Below, one piece after another: positions 23,621 through 31,079 of a stretch of 36,574 nt of DNA (positions within the stretch are counted from its first letter, which is position 1; each line of letters opens with the position of its first letter). The notes under the pieces are model-generated. The model was not told where the DNA came from. It searched no databases and saw only the letters and a program-made list of their open reading frames with translations. Made by a program: the position numbers and the translations under genes. Where the stretch lies: NCBI GenBank assembly GCA_022866045.1, contig JALHTW010000105.1, positions 1 to 36,574 on the forward strand. Direction: 5' to 3'. The stretch is from Candidatus Aminicenantota bacterium (lineage in GTDB: Bacteria > Acidobacteriota > Aminicenantia > Aminicenantales > UBA4085).

Positions 23621-25642
23621 ATGAAATGGATTTTTGTGGCCCTCAGCTGCTTCGCCCCGTTGGCCTTCATCTCCGGGGGACGGGCCGGAAGAGTCGCCTC
23701 GCCGGCCGAGATCTCTGTCGTCAAAATTCCGCCGACGGCCGGCCATAACCGTCACTACATATCCAATCGAGAACCGCTCCTCCCGAGCCCTTTCATAAAA
23801 CTTCCGATCGGCTCCATCGAACCTAAAGGATGGCTCCTCAGCCAGCTCCAGCTCATGCGGAACGGCTTTACGGGCCGCTTGAAAGAGCTCAGCAAATTCT
23901 TGGGATCGGGAAGCGGCTGGCTGATCCTCAAAAACAAGGGCTGGGAAGAAATGCCCTACTGGCTGAAAGGATTCGGCGACCTTGCCTATATTTTAGAAGA
24001 TCCGGCGATGATCGCTGAGGCGAGAATATGGATCGATGAGGCGCTCGGCAGCCAGAAGTCCGACGGTTATTTCGGCCCGCCCGACAACAAAAAGAACCTC
24101 GACCTCTGGCCGAACATGCTCATGCTCTTCGTCCTCCAGAGCTATTATGAACACTCGGGCGATCAGCGCGTCATCCCTTTTCTGTCCCGATATTTCCGCT
24201 ACGAGCTCGACCTGCCGGCCGGAAATCTTCTTCCGGGAAGCTGGCAGAAGCTCCGCGGAGGCGACAACCTGGAGAGCGTCTATTGGCTTTATAACCGGAC
24301 CGGCGAAAAATTTCTGCTGGACCTGGGGCGAAAACTCTTTGAGCGGACCTCTGATTGGACCTCGCCGATCCTGACGCCCGAGCGCGAAAAGACGGAGAGA
24401 ACGAGCTCATTCTACCATGGCGTGAACATCAGCATGGGTTTCCGCCAGCCGGGCGTTTATTTCCAGCAGTCCAAGGACAGAAAATATCTGGATGCGGTCG
24501 AACGGAATTTCAAGCAGATCATGGACGAATTCGGCCAACAGCCGGGCGGCATGTTCGGCGCGGATGAGAACATCCGGCCCGGCGCCACTGACCCGAGGCA
24601 GGGCGCGGAAACCTGCTCCATGGTCGAATTCATGTATTCTAATGAATCGCTTCTCAAAATCACGGGCGAGCCGCGCTATGCGGAACGCTGCGAGGAGATC
24701 GCCTTCAACTCGCTTCCGGCCGCGGTCATGCCTGACCTCAAAGGTCTCCACTATCTGACCGCGCCTAACCTCATTTCCTGCGACAGCTCGGCCGAGCACG
24801 ATTTTCAGAACGGCGGCACACTTGTGTCTTACGATCCCTGGAGCTATCGCTGCTGCCAGCACAATTTCGCTTTTGGCTGGCCGTATTTTTCCGAGCATCA
24901 GTGGCTGGCAACCCAGGATGAAGGGCTGGCCGCGGTCCTCTTTGGGCCCTCGCAGGTGAAGGCGAAGGTCGGCCCGGGCGAAGAAGTCCGAATCGCCGAG
25001 GACACGGCGTATCCGTTCGGCGATTTCATCGATTTTACGGTTTGGACCTCCAAGCCCGTGGATTTTCCCCTTTACCTGCGAATCCCAGAATGGTGCGCGA
25101 AGGCGAAAATTTTTCTGAACGGAGATGACCTGAAAGCCGCGGCGCCCGCGTCGAGCTATGTCGGGCTTAAAAGAACTTGGAAAAATGGGGACCGGGTCCG
25201 GCTCGAGCTGCCCCAGAAGATCGAGGTCAAGACCTGGCCGAAGATCGGCGGCTCGGTGTCCGTCCGCCGCGGACCGCTGTGGTATTCGCTCAAGATCGGC
25301 GAGCAAGTGAAACGTTATGGAGGGACGGATGCCTGGCCGGCTTATGAGATCCTTCCAACGACGCCCTGGAATTACGGCCTGGCTGTGAACCCGGCCGACC
25401 CGGATGCGTCCATCTCGCTCGTCCGTCAGACGACGCCGGCCTATCAGCCTTTCACCGCGGACGCGGCGCCGATCATCCTCAAAGCCAGGGCGAAGCGCGT
25501 GCCGGATTGGAAGGAAGAAAGGCGAATGGTTGGGAAGGTCCCGCCAAGCCCGATGAAAACGAGTGCGCCCCTGGAGGACATTGCCCTCATCCCCTTGGGC
25601 TGCGCCAGGCTGCGCATTTCCGTTTTTCCGATAGTGCAGTAA
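23621..25642 (+). CDS. Glycoside hydrolase family 127-like (DUF1680; beta-L-arabinofuranosidase type), exported
   Basis: A 673-residue (alpha/alpha)6-barrel glycosidase. A hydrophobic N-terminus (1-18) suggests export. The zinc-bound Cys catalytic centre known from Bifidobacterium HypBA1 (Glu338, Cys340, Cys417, Cys418) is fully matched by Glu330 and Cys332 in GAETCSMVEF and Cys411-Cys412 in YRCCQHNFAFGWP, with nearly the same spacing. Other family marks are FKLPIGSI-type N-terminal text (here IKLPIGSIEPKGWLLSQLQ), DGYFGPPDN, and HYLTAPNLISCD. The C-terminal beta domain has LRIPEWCAKA. It would release beta-L-arabinofuranose or a related sugar from glycans or glycoproteins. GGGGGAG precedes the ATG. 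It sits between the serine hydrolase (9 bases) and GH38 (26 bases) genes in one operon. Confidence 0.92.
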   Translation: MKWIFVALSCFAPLAFISGGRAGRVASPAEISVVKIPPTAGHNRHYISNREPLLPSPFIKLPIGSIEPKGWLLSQLQLMRNGFTGRLKELSKFLGSGSGWLILKNKGWEEMPYWLKGFGDLAYILEDPAMIAEARIWIDEALGSQKSDGYFGPPDNKKNLDLWPNMLMLFVLQSYYEHSGDQRVIPFLSRYFRYELDLPAGNLLPGSWQKLRGGDNLESVYWLYNRTGEKFLLDLGRKLFERTSDWTSPILTPEREKTERTSSFYHGVNISMGFRQPGVYFQQSKDRKYLDAVERNFKQIMDEFGQQPGGMFGADENIRPGATDPRQGAETCSMVEFMYSNESLLKITGEPRYAERCEEIAFNSLPAAVMPDLKGLHYLTAPNLISCDSSAEHDFQNGGTLVSYDPWSYRCCQHNFAFGWPYFSEHQWLATQDEGLAAVLFGPSQVKAKVGPGEEVRIAEDTAYPFGDFIDFTVWTSKPVDFPLYLRIPEWCAKAKIFLNGDDLKAAAPASSYVGLKRTWKNGDRVRLELPQKIEVKTWPKIGGSVSVRRGPLWYSLKIGEQVKRYGGTDAWPAYEILPTTPWNYGLAVNPADPDASISLVRQTTPAYQPFTADAAPIILKARAKRVPDWKEERRMVGKVPPSPMKTSAPLEDIALIPLGCARLRISVFPIVQ

Positions 25643-25668
25643 TATATCTTTTTGAGCTAGGAGGGGAA

Positions 25669-28170
25669 ATGAAAGCATTCAAAAAGTCTTTGTTGTTATT
25701 TTCTTTTTGGTTCCTTGTCTGTATCGGCGTCTCGGCCCAAACTCCCAATCCTCGTGATTACACGGCCCATCTTATCGGGCATGCCCATATCGACTTGAGC
25801 TGGCTGTGGCGCTGGGAGGAGACGGTTCACGACGTCGCCGTCCAGACATTCAAGGGCACCCTGGAACAAATGGACAAGATGCCGGGGCTGACGTTCGCCC
25901 AGAGCCAGGCTGCGATCTATGAGGCCATCGAAAGGAATTATCCCGGGCTTTTCCAAACCATCACAGCCAAGATCAAGGAAGGCACGTGGGTCCCGGTCGG
26001 CGGGATGTGGGTCGAGCCCGACCTGAACATGCCCGACGGCGAAGCGCTGGCCCGGCAACTTCTCTACGGAAAAAGATATTTCCTGGACAAGTTCGGCGTG
26101 GATGTCAAAGTCGGCTGGAACCCGGATTCCTTCGGCCACAATTGGCAGCTTCCCCAGATTCTGGCCAAGGCCGGCCTCAAGTATTATGTCTTCGGTCGGT
26201 GCGCGCCGGAAAAAACGTCCGCGTTCGTCTGGCAGGGAAAGGACGGCTCCGCGCTTCTCTCCTATGTGCCCCAGGGCTGGTATAACGTAAGCCTGAAGAA
26301 CGGCGTCAAAGACGTCGTTCTGGAAGCGGCCAAGATCGGTCCCTTGAAGGATTATATGATCCTCTACGGTGAGGGCGACCATGGCGGCGGTCCCAGGGAT
26401 TCGGACCTGGAAGCGATTCAGAAATTCAAAAAGGACAAAGGCCATCCTCGCCTGGAGTTCGTCACACCCGAAGACTATTTCAAATTGATCGAACGGCAGA
26501 AAAGCGATCTCCCCTCATTTGCCAATGAATTGAATTTTACCTTTCCCGCCTGTTATACGACCCAGGCCGAGACAAAGAAGAACAATAGAAAAGGCGAAAA
26601 CCTGCTTTTGACCGCGGAAAAATTTTCCGCCCTGGCCATCGCCTCGGGCTTCAGGGACTATTACCCCGAACGGGACATCGATGAGGCCTGGAAGATCGTC
26701 CTCCGCAACCAGTTCCATGACATCCTGGACGGCTCGAGCATCGGGCCTGTTTATGACGAGGTCCGCGGTTTCTATAAAACGGCTTTCGAGCGCGGGAAGC
26801 GGGCCCTTGACTTCTCGCTTGAGACCATCACGAACAGTATCGACACAAGGGGAGAGGGCATCCCCTTGATCGTTTACAATCCTCTATTCTGGGAAAGGAC
26901 AGAGCCCGTCGTCTGTGACATACCCCGTCCGAAACAGCCGGGGGCGTTTAAGATTCTGGATTCTCAGGGCGCCGAGGTTCCGTTTCAAGCCGTCCCAACG
27001 CCGGCCAAAAGTGGCCCTGCGCCTTTACGCATCGTTTTCGTGGCCGAGGGAGTGCCGTCGTTCGGGTATGAGATATTCAGGATCGTCCAGGCCGAAAAAG
27101 CCCCTGTGTTCGCCTCATCGCTGGCTTCGGCCGAAGATTCTCTGGAGAACGAATTCTTCAAAATCAAGCTCAACCCGAAGACCGGATGGCTCGCAAGCGT
27201 TTACGACAAAACCAACGGCCGCGAAATTCTGCAACAACCCGGTCATGTCCTCCAGGCGATCGTTGATGAGCCTGAGAACATGTCCGCCTGGGAGCTTGGG
27301 CTTAAGGAGAAATCCTGGAACATCGGCGAGGAAGGCGCCCGGATCAGTCTCCTTGAGTCGGGACCTGTTCGGGCCGTCATCCGGGTCCAGAGCCCATTCC
27401 GCAGGTCCCTATTCACGCAGGACATCATTCTCTATCAGAAGATTGCGCGCCTCGATTTCAGGGTGGAGTTCAACTGGCAGGAGCGAAACCTGATGATCAA
27501 GGCCGCCTTTCCGCTGAATATAAAGAGCGACAGAGCGGAGTTCGAGATTCCCTATGGTTCCATATCCCGAAAGACGGACGGCATGGAAGTTCCAGCGCTG
27601 CGCTGGGTGGATTTGAGCGATGAATCCGGCAGTTTTGGCCTCAGCCTCCTCAATGATTGCAAATATGGATTTGACGTCAAAGGCAATGTCATGCGGCTTT
27701 CGGTCATCCACGGCGCCACGAACCCGGACCCGGAAGCCGACCGCGGCCGGCATGAATTATATTATTCTCTCTATCCTCATCGCGGCGACTGGAAGGAAGC
27801 CCAAACCCTCCGGCGCGGCTACGAATTCAACAATCCGCTTCTGCCAAGAATTGCCATGGCCCATCCCGGGACACTGCCCAAAAGCCAGGCCTTCATCAAG
27901 GTTGGGCCGGAGAACGTCATTCTTTCTGCCTTGAAAAAAGAAATGGGGTATGACAACCGCGGCCTAATCCTCCGTTTCTATGAAGCCTTCGGCCGGAAAA
28001 CAGAGGTGAAGGTCGAACTGCCCTGGCCGGTCGAGGCCATGGAAACCGATCTTATCGAACGGCCGGTTCATAAGATTGAGTCGAAGGATAAGACATGGAC
28101 CCTTTCCCTTGGGCCGTACGAGATCAAAACGGTCCGCATCGTCCCCAAGCCGGGTCAACAAGGCCCATGA
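25669..28170 (+). CDS. Glycoside hydrolase family 38 alpha-mannosidase, exported
   Basis: An 833-residue retaining alpha-mannosidase. The start at 25669 has AGGAGGGG just before it and gives a signal peptide (MKAFKKSLLLFSFWFLVCIG, ending VSAQ); an earlier in-frame ATG at 25507 lies inside the GH127 gene. The zinc ligands and nucleophile of family 38 are visible: His40 and Asp42 in GHAHIDLSWLWRWEE, the nucleophile Asp153 in GWNPDSFGHNWQLPQIL, and His350 in NQFHDILDGSSI. The helical domain and the large C-terminal beta domain (about 470-833, ending in LGPYEIKTVRIVPKP) have normal size. It would trim alpha-mannose from N-glycans or mannans in the envelope. A stem CCGGGTCA/TGACCCGG (28150-28178) spans the stop codon, without a T tract. 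Confidence 0.96.
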   Translation: MKAFKKSLLLFSFWFLVCIGVSAQTPNPRDYTAHLIGHAHIDLSWLWRWEETVHDVAVQTFKGTLEQMDKMPGLTFAQSQAAIYEAIERNYPGLFQTITAKIKEGTWVPVGGMWVEPDLNMPDGEALARQLLYGKRYFLDKFGVDVKVGWNPDSFGHNWQLPQILAKAGLKYYVFGRCAPEKTSAFVWQGKDGSALLSYVPQGWYNVSLKNGVKDVVLEAAKIGPLKDYMILYGEGDHGGGPRDSDLEAIQKFKKDKGHPRLEFVTPEDYFKLIERQKSDLPSFANELNFTFPACYTTQAETKKNNRKGENLLLTAEKFSALAIASGFRDYYPERDIDEAWKIVLRNQFHDILDGSSIGPVYDEVRGFYKTAFERGKRALDFSLETITNSIDTRGEGIPLIVYNPLFWERTEPVVCDIPRPKQPGAFKILDSQGAEVPFQAVPTPAKSGPAPLRIVFVAEGVPSFGYEIFRIVQAEKAPVFASSLASAEDSLENEFFKIKLNPKTGWLASVYDKTNGREILQQPGHVLQAIVDEPENMSAWELGLKEKSWNIGEEGARISLLESGPVRAVIRVQSPFRRSLFTQDIILYQKIARLDFRVEFNWQERNLMIKAAFPLNIKSDRAEFEIPYGSISRKTDGMEVPALRWVDLSDESGSFGLSLLNDCKYGFDVKGNVMRLSVIHGATNPDPEADRGRHELYYSLYPHRGDWKEAQTLRRGYEFNNPLLPRIAMAHPGTLPKSQAFIKVGPENVILSALKKEMGYDNRGLILRFYEAFGRKTEVKVELPWPVEAMETDLIERPVHKIESKDKTWTLSLGPYEIKTVRIVPKPGQQGP

Positions 28171-28186
28171 TGACCCGGGAGAGATA

Positions 28187-28209
28187 ACGTAATTCATGAA
28201 TAATTCAGA
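28187..28209 (+). repeat. 23-bp motif shared with the kinase upstream region (copy 1)
   Basis: This stretch, containing ATGAATAATTCAGA at its 3' end, matches 21 of 23 bases with the reverse complement of 36515-36537. It lies between the GH38 stop codon and MITE copy 1. It may be a dispersed repeat fragment or a binding site. Confidence 0.4.
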
Positions 28210-28238
28210 TTAATGTTCCTCTTTCATATTAGGCGCTC

Positions 28239-28400
28239 GTAGGCAATTCTTTTTCCGGGGCGCCGGAAAGTCGAGCCGGGGTGGCGCGGCGAAGGGGCTC
28301 CCCGCCCGCGCGCAGCGGCCTGGCCGCGAGCACGGCCGGGGAAGAGCCGCGACAGGACCCCGCCCGAAATTGGCTTGGCACCGGAAAAAGAATTGCTTAC
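28239..28400 (+). mobile_element. MITE-like element, copy 1 (162 bp, decayed 9-bp target duplication)
   Basis: The 162-base element has 20-base inverted ends: the left starts GTAGGCAATTCTTTTTCCGG and the right end is its reverse complement except for one base. The core is very GC-rich and folds as nested stems. It is flanked by TAGGCGCTC (28230-28238) and TAGGGACTC (28401-28409), 7 of 9 identical and exactly at the element borders, which reads as an aged target-site duplication. Copy 2 at 29266 has the same length and about 93% identity. No coding capacity is present, so a transposase would have to be supplied elsewhere in the genome. Confidence 0.85.
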
Positions 28401-28416
28401 TAGGGACTCCCGCGCC

Positions 28417-28444
28417 TTGAAAAATTTTGAAAAATCATCATAAT
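28417..28444 (+). promoter_or_regulatory. Putative promoter of the duplicated His-patterned protein gene
   Basis: TTGAAA at 28417-28422 and CATAAT at 28439-28444 are 16 bases apart, each 5 of 6 matches to the sigma-70 boxes. A second TATAAT at 28457-28462 lacks a -35. The promoter begins 16 bases beyond the right end of MITE copy 1. A GGAGG site precedes the ATG at 28477. Confidence 0.5.
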
Positions 28445-28476
28445 AGTTAGCTCATATATAATATCTGGAGGCCTTT

Positions 28477-29199
28477 ATGACAAAAAGAATCACGATCGTT
28501 TTCTCTCTTTTCATCTGTCTTCTGGGGCTCAGCCTTTTCGCCAAGGCCCAGGACACGTTGAAGGAGACCAAGAGCGAAGTGCCAGAGCTCACCGCGTTTC
28601 ACGAGATCATCTATCCGATCTGGCACACGGCCTATCCTGAAAAGGACTATGCGGCGTTGAGAAAATATGTCGCCGACATCAACAAGCTGGCCGCTCCCAT
28701 CTACAACGCCAAGCTGCCCGGCATATTGAGAGACAAAGAAGCCAAGTGGAAAGAGGGCGTGGGCCTTTTTAAAAAGGCCGTCGATGAGTATAATGCCGCA
28801 GCTTCCGGCAAGGACGATCAAGCCCTCTTAAAGGCCGCCGAAGCGCTCCATTCCAAGTATGAAGCCCTGGTCCGGACGATCAACCCAATCCTCAAAGAAG
28901 TCGATGAATTTCATCAGGTTCTCTACGTCGTCAATCATCAATATGCTCCGAACAAAGAATACGATAAGATCCGGGAGGCCGCCCCGGAACTTGTGACCAA
29001 GGCGGATGCGATCACGAAGGTCGCGCTCCCTAAGAGACTCGAAGCGAAAACCGAGGCCTTTCAAAAGGCGGCTGCCGAATTGTTGGCTGCAGTCAAGGAA
29101 CTCGAGGCCGCCAGCGGTGCCCACGACCATGACGGCATGCTGAGCGGCGTGGACAAAGTCCACCTGAAATACCAGGCGCTCGAGAAAATATTCGAGTAA
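28477..29199 (+). CDS. Secreted helical protein of unknown function with a 104-residue internal duplication
   Basis: I do not recognise this family. The 240-residue protein has a signal peptide (1-25, ending FAKAQ) and is then almost wholly predicted helix, without Cys. Residues about 38-135 and 142-239 are two copies aligned without gaps at an offset of exactly 104. Kept in both are Phe41/145, His42/146, Tyr46/150, His50/154, Leu80-Pro81/Leu184-Pro185, and the motif xHxKYxAL (His125/229, Tyr128/232). Each half therefore has FHxxxYxxxH on its first helix and a His on its last, which would suit a four-helix bundle binding a metal or haem, though this is inference. It has its own likely promoter, is monocistronic, and lies between the two MITE copies, with the M48 gene converging on it. 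Confidence 0.85.
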   Translation: MTKRITIVFSLFICLLGLSLFAKAQDTLKETKSEVPELTAFHEIIYPIWHTAYPEKDYAALRKYVADINKLAAPIYNAKLPGILRDKEAKWKEGVGLFKKAVDEYNAAASGKDDQALLKAAEALHSKYEALVRTINPILKEVDEFHQVLYVVNHQYAPNKEYDKIREAAPELVTKADAITKVALPKRLEAKTEAFQKAAAELLAAVKELEAASGAHDHDGMLSGVDKVHLKYQALEKIFE

Positions 29200-29265
29200 T
29201 AATCAGGGATAAACACGTAAGCTTAGTATATTAACCGCCAGCCGCCCTGCACGATTAAGGGCGAT

Positions 29266-29427
29266 CGAAGTAATTCTTTTTCCGGGGCGCCGGAAAGTCG
29301 ATCAAGGGTGGCGCGGCGAAGGGGCTCCCCGCCCGCGCGCAGCGGCCTGGCCGCGAGCACGGCCGGGGAAGAGCCGCGACAGGACCCCGCCCGAAACTGG
29401 CCTGACACCGGAAAGAGAATTGCTTAC
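29266..29427 (+). mobile_element. MITE-like element, copy 2 (162 bp, perfect 9-bp target duplication)
   Basis: Same length and orientation as copy 1, differing at about 11 of 162 positions, mostly near the ends; the central ~90 bases are identical. It is flanked by perfect direct repeats AAGGGCGAT at 29257-29265 and 29428-29436, exactly at the element borders. The right end reads CCGGAAAGAGAATTGCTTAC; the left end has diverged in its first six bases. It lies between two convergent genes and disrupts neither. The perfect duplication suggests a more recent insertion than copy 1. Nothing else gene-like was seen in 29200-29463. Confidence 0.87.
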
Positions 29428-29463
29428 AAGGGCGATTAAAAAATTGGGGAGGGGGAAAATCCA

Positions 29464-30930
29464 TTAATCCGCTTTCGCTTCTTCGACCAGAATCTGAAGA
29501 ATTTCCAGCTCGTCCGTATCGAACCAGATTTTAAAGCACGACAGGCATTTTTCGACGGGCAAGAAGTACTGATAATTGAACGGCCGGGATGTCATTCGAT
29601 AGCCGCAGTTCGGGCAGGGAATACGCGCTGAGAGGCGATCGCTGATCTTTAAAATGTTGATCGGATTCAGCAAAAACCGCTCGCGGAAATCAGCGGCTTT
29701 TGTGCGCAGCGATTCGGAGAATCCGATCTCCGTCCGGGCCAGGATCCTATCCATGGAATCCTCATCGACGAGCTTTCCCGTGCATTGCCGGCATAATTTT
29801 ATGGACACGCCTTCATAAAAGCTGTCCGAGAGGAGGATGCGGCATCGAGGGCATTGATCCTTTTGGCCCCGGCTGACGAATCGTTTTTGCGAGGGCCTGA
29901 TCACGATAGGCTTTTCCTCGCGCGCGGGCTCGATCTCTTTGGCCCTCTCCCGCCTCATCTGCGTTTCCCAGACTTGCCGGATCACATCGGAAGGATTCAC
30001 ATTCGCCATTTCGGCCAGGAGTCTGATCCGCTTCATCAGCGGCGGGTGCGTTCCGCTCCAATGTTCGGCGCCGGCGTCTTCTTCGCCTCGTGATTCGGGA
30101 GAGACCATGAAAAGGGGAGCATAGGTCAGATTGAAATCTCCCACGAATGAATTCTTGACATGGGCCTTATAGATCGCCCGGGCCAGGGCGACCGGATTGC
30201 GGCTCAGCTCGACGGCGGCCGCGTCAGCCAGGATTTCGCGTTCGCGGCTGATGAACCGGCTCAACAGGCGCATGAAAACCGCCGAGACAGCCAGATTTTC
30301 GCCGCTTCCACCTTCATCACCGGCCGAGAGACTATCACTTAATCGCTCGAAAAAGTCGGCCAGGCCGCAGACGAGCGTCAGATAAAAGGCGTCGCCGTGC
30401 GTGATGTGAGCCAATTCATGAGCGGCCACGGCTTCGAGCTCGTCCCGCGTGAAATCGGCGAGCATCCCCTCCGTCAGGGCGATGCAGGGGGTCCCATCGG
30501 GCTCGATGAGGGCCAAGGAATTGATGGTATGGTCGGAGATAACGTACGGTTTGACATTGGTAAGCCCGGCCGCAAGCCCCATTTCTTCGACGACATCGGA
30601 AAGCTGCCTGTGATAACGGTCTCGAATCTCGGGCTGTTTCGCGGAGAGCCTTTTCAGGATAAAGGCAGGGCCGTTCTTCCGGGCGTCATAATATTGGAAG
30701 GCCGCGATGGCTATAGAGAAAACGAACGACAGCCCCAGAAGCCCAGCGATATTGGATACGGAGAACAAGCGGGGCTTTGCAAAGATCGCTCCGATCGCGA
30801 AATTGATCGCGAGGAAGATGATCCCGATGGCAGCGATATAAAAAAGAAGCATAACAGTGAAAAGGGCAAGGCTCTTCTTTTTCTGCTGGGCCTCGACTTC
30901 GTAAAAGCTTTTGACGGATGGACGATGCAT
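29464..30930 (-). CDS. M48-family membrane metallopeptidase with two C-terminal zinc ribbons
   Basis: An HtpX/Ste24-type integral membrane zinc peptidase of 488 residues. The start at 30930 (MHRPSVKSFYEVEAQQ) is chosen because it gives the usual M48 layout; an upstream ATG at 30996 adds an odd 22-residue extension. Two transmembrane segments lie at about 20-50 and 58-80. The zinc motif is HELAH at 171-175 and the third ligand is Glu232 in SREREILADAAA. A second hydrophobic zone at 183-225 is typical of the family. After residue 340 the protein adds two treble Cys pairs, Cys360/363 with Cys380/383 and Cys439/442 with Cys462/465, which look like rubredoxin-type zinc ribbons and are not part of HtpX. 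It may act in membrane protein quality control, with the ribbons as a substrate or regulator docking part. Confidence 0.92.
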   Translation of the reverse strand: MHRPSVKSFYEVEAQQKKKSLALFTVMLLFYIAAIGIIFLAINFAIGAIFAKPRLFSVSNIAGLLGLSFVFSIAIAAFQYYDARKNGPAFILKRLSAKQPEIRDRYHRQLSDVVEEMGLAAGLTNVKPYVISDHTINSLALIEPDGTPCIALTEGMLADFTRDELEAVAAHELAHITHGDAFYLTLVCGLADFFERLSDSLSAGDEGGSGENLAVSAVFMRLLSRFISREREILADAAAVELSRNPVALARAIYKAHVKNSFVGDFNLTYAPLFMVSPESRGEEDAGAEHWSGTHPPLMKRIRLLAEMANVNPSDVIRQVWETQMRRERAKEIEPAREEKPIVIRPSQKRFVSRGQKDQCPRCRILLSDSFYEGVSIKLCRQCTGKLVDEDSMDRILARTEIGFSESLRTKAADFRERFLLNPINILKISDRLSARIPCPNCGYRMTSRPFNYQYFLPVEKCLSCFKIWFDTDELEILQILVEEAKAD

Positions 30931-30996
30931 TTTTGGTATTATCCTATTTGAAAAAGGAGGTTTTGACAAGTTCCGGCAGAGGGAGACCGCTGCCAT

Positions 30997-31025
30997 TTGC
31001 TTTAGGGAAATTCGTGTGTTATAAA
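30997..31025 (+). promoter_or_regulatory. Putative extended -10 promoter of the tricorn homologue
   Basis: TGTTATAAA gives an extended -10 with hexamer TATAAA at 31020-31025, preceded by TTGCTT at 30997-31002 with a 17-base spacer. The leader would be about 48 bases, ending in a GGAGG site 5 bases before the ATG at 31080. Confidence 0.45.
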
Positions 31026-31079
31026 TCTTTCTTACGACATGTCATAATGACGCGCAAAAAAATTTATTTGGAGGGTTTT

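Noticed and set aside
24407-25678. 423-codon open frame opposite GH127
   Set aside because: Shadow of the GH127 coding frame; no domain signature.
29223-29464. Two short open frames across MITE copy 2 on the - strand
   Set aside because: They translate the GC-rich hairpin core into Arg/Pro/Ala-rich text with no ribosome site; the DNA is better explained as a non-coding mobile element.
30963-30991. Consensus TTGACA at 30963-30968 as promoter for the tricorn homologue
   Set aside because: No -10-like hexamer occurs at 15-19 bases downstream; the extended -10 at 31020 fits better.
30918-31079. 54-residue N-terminal extension of the tricorn homologue
   Set aside because: It overlaps the start of the opposite-strand M48 gene and the likely promoter; the ATG at 31080 has a GGAGG site and a clear signal peptide.
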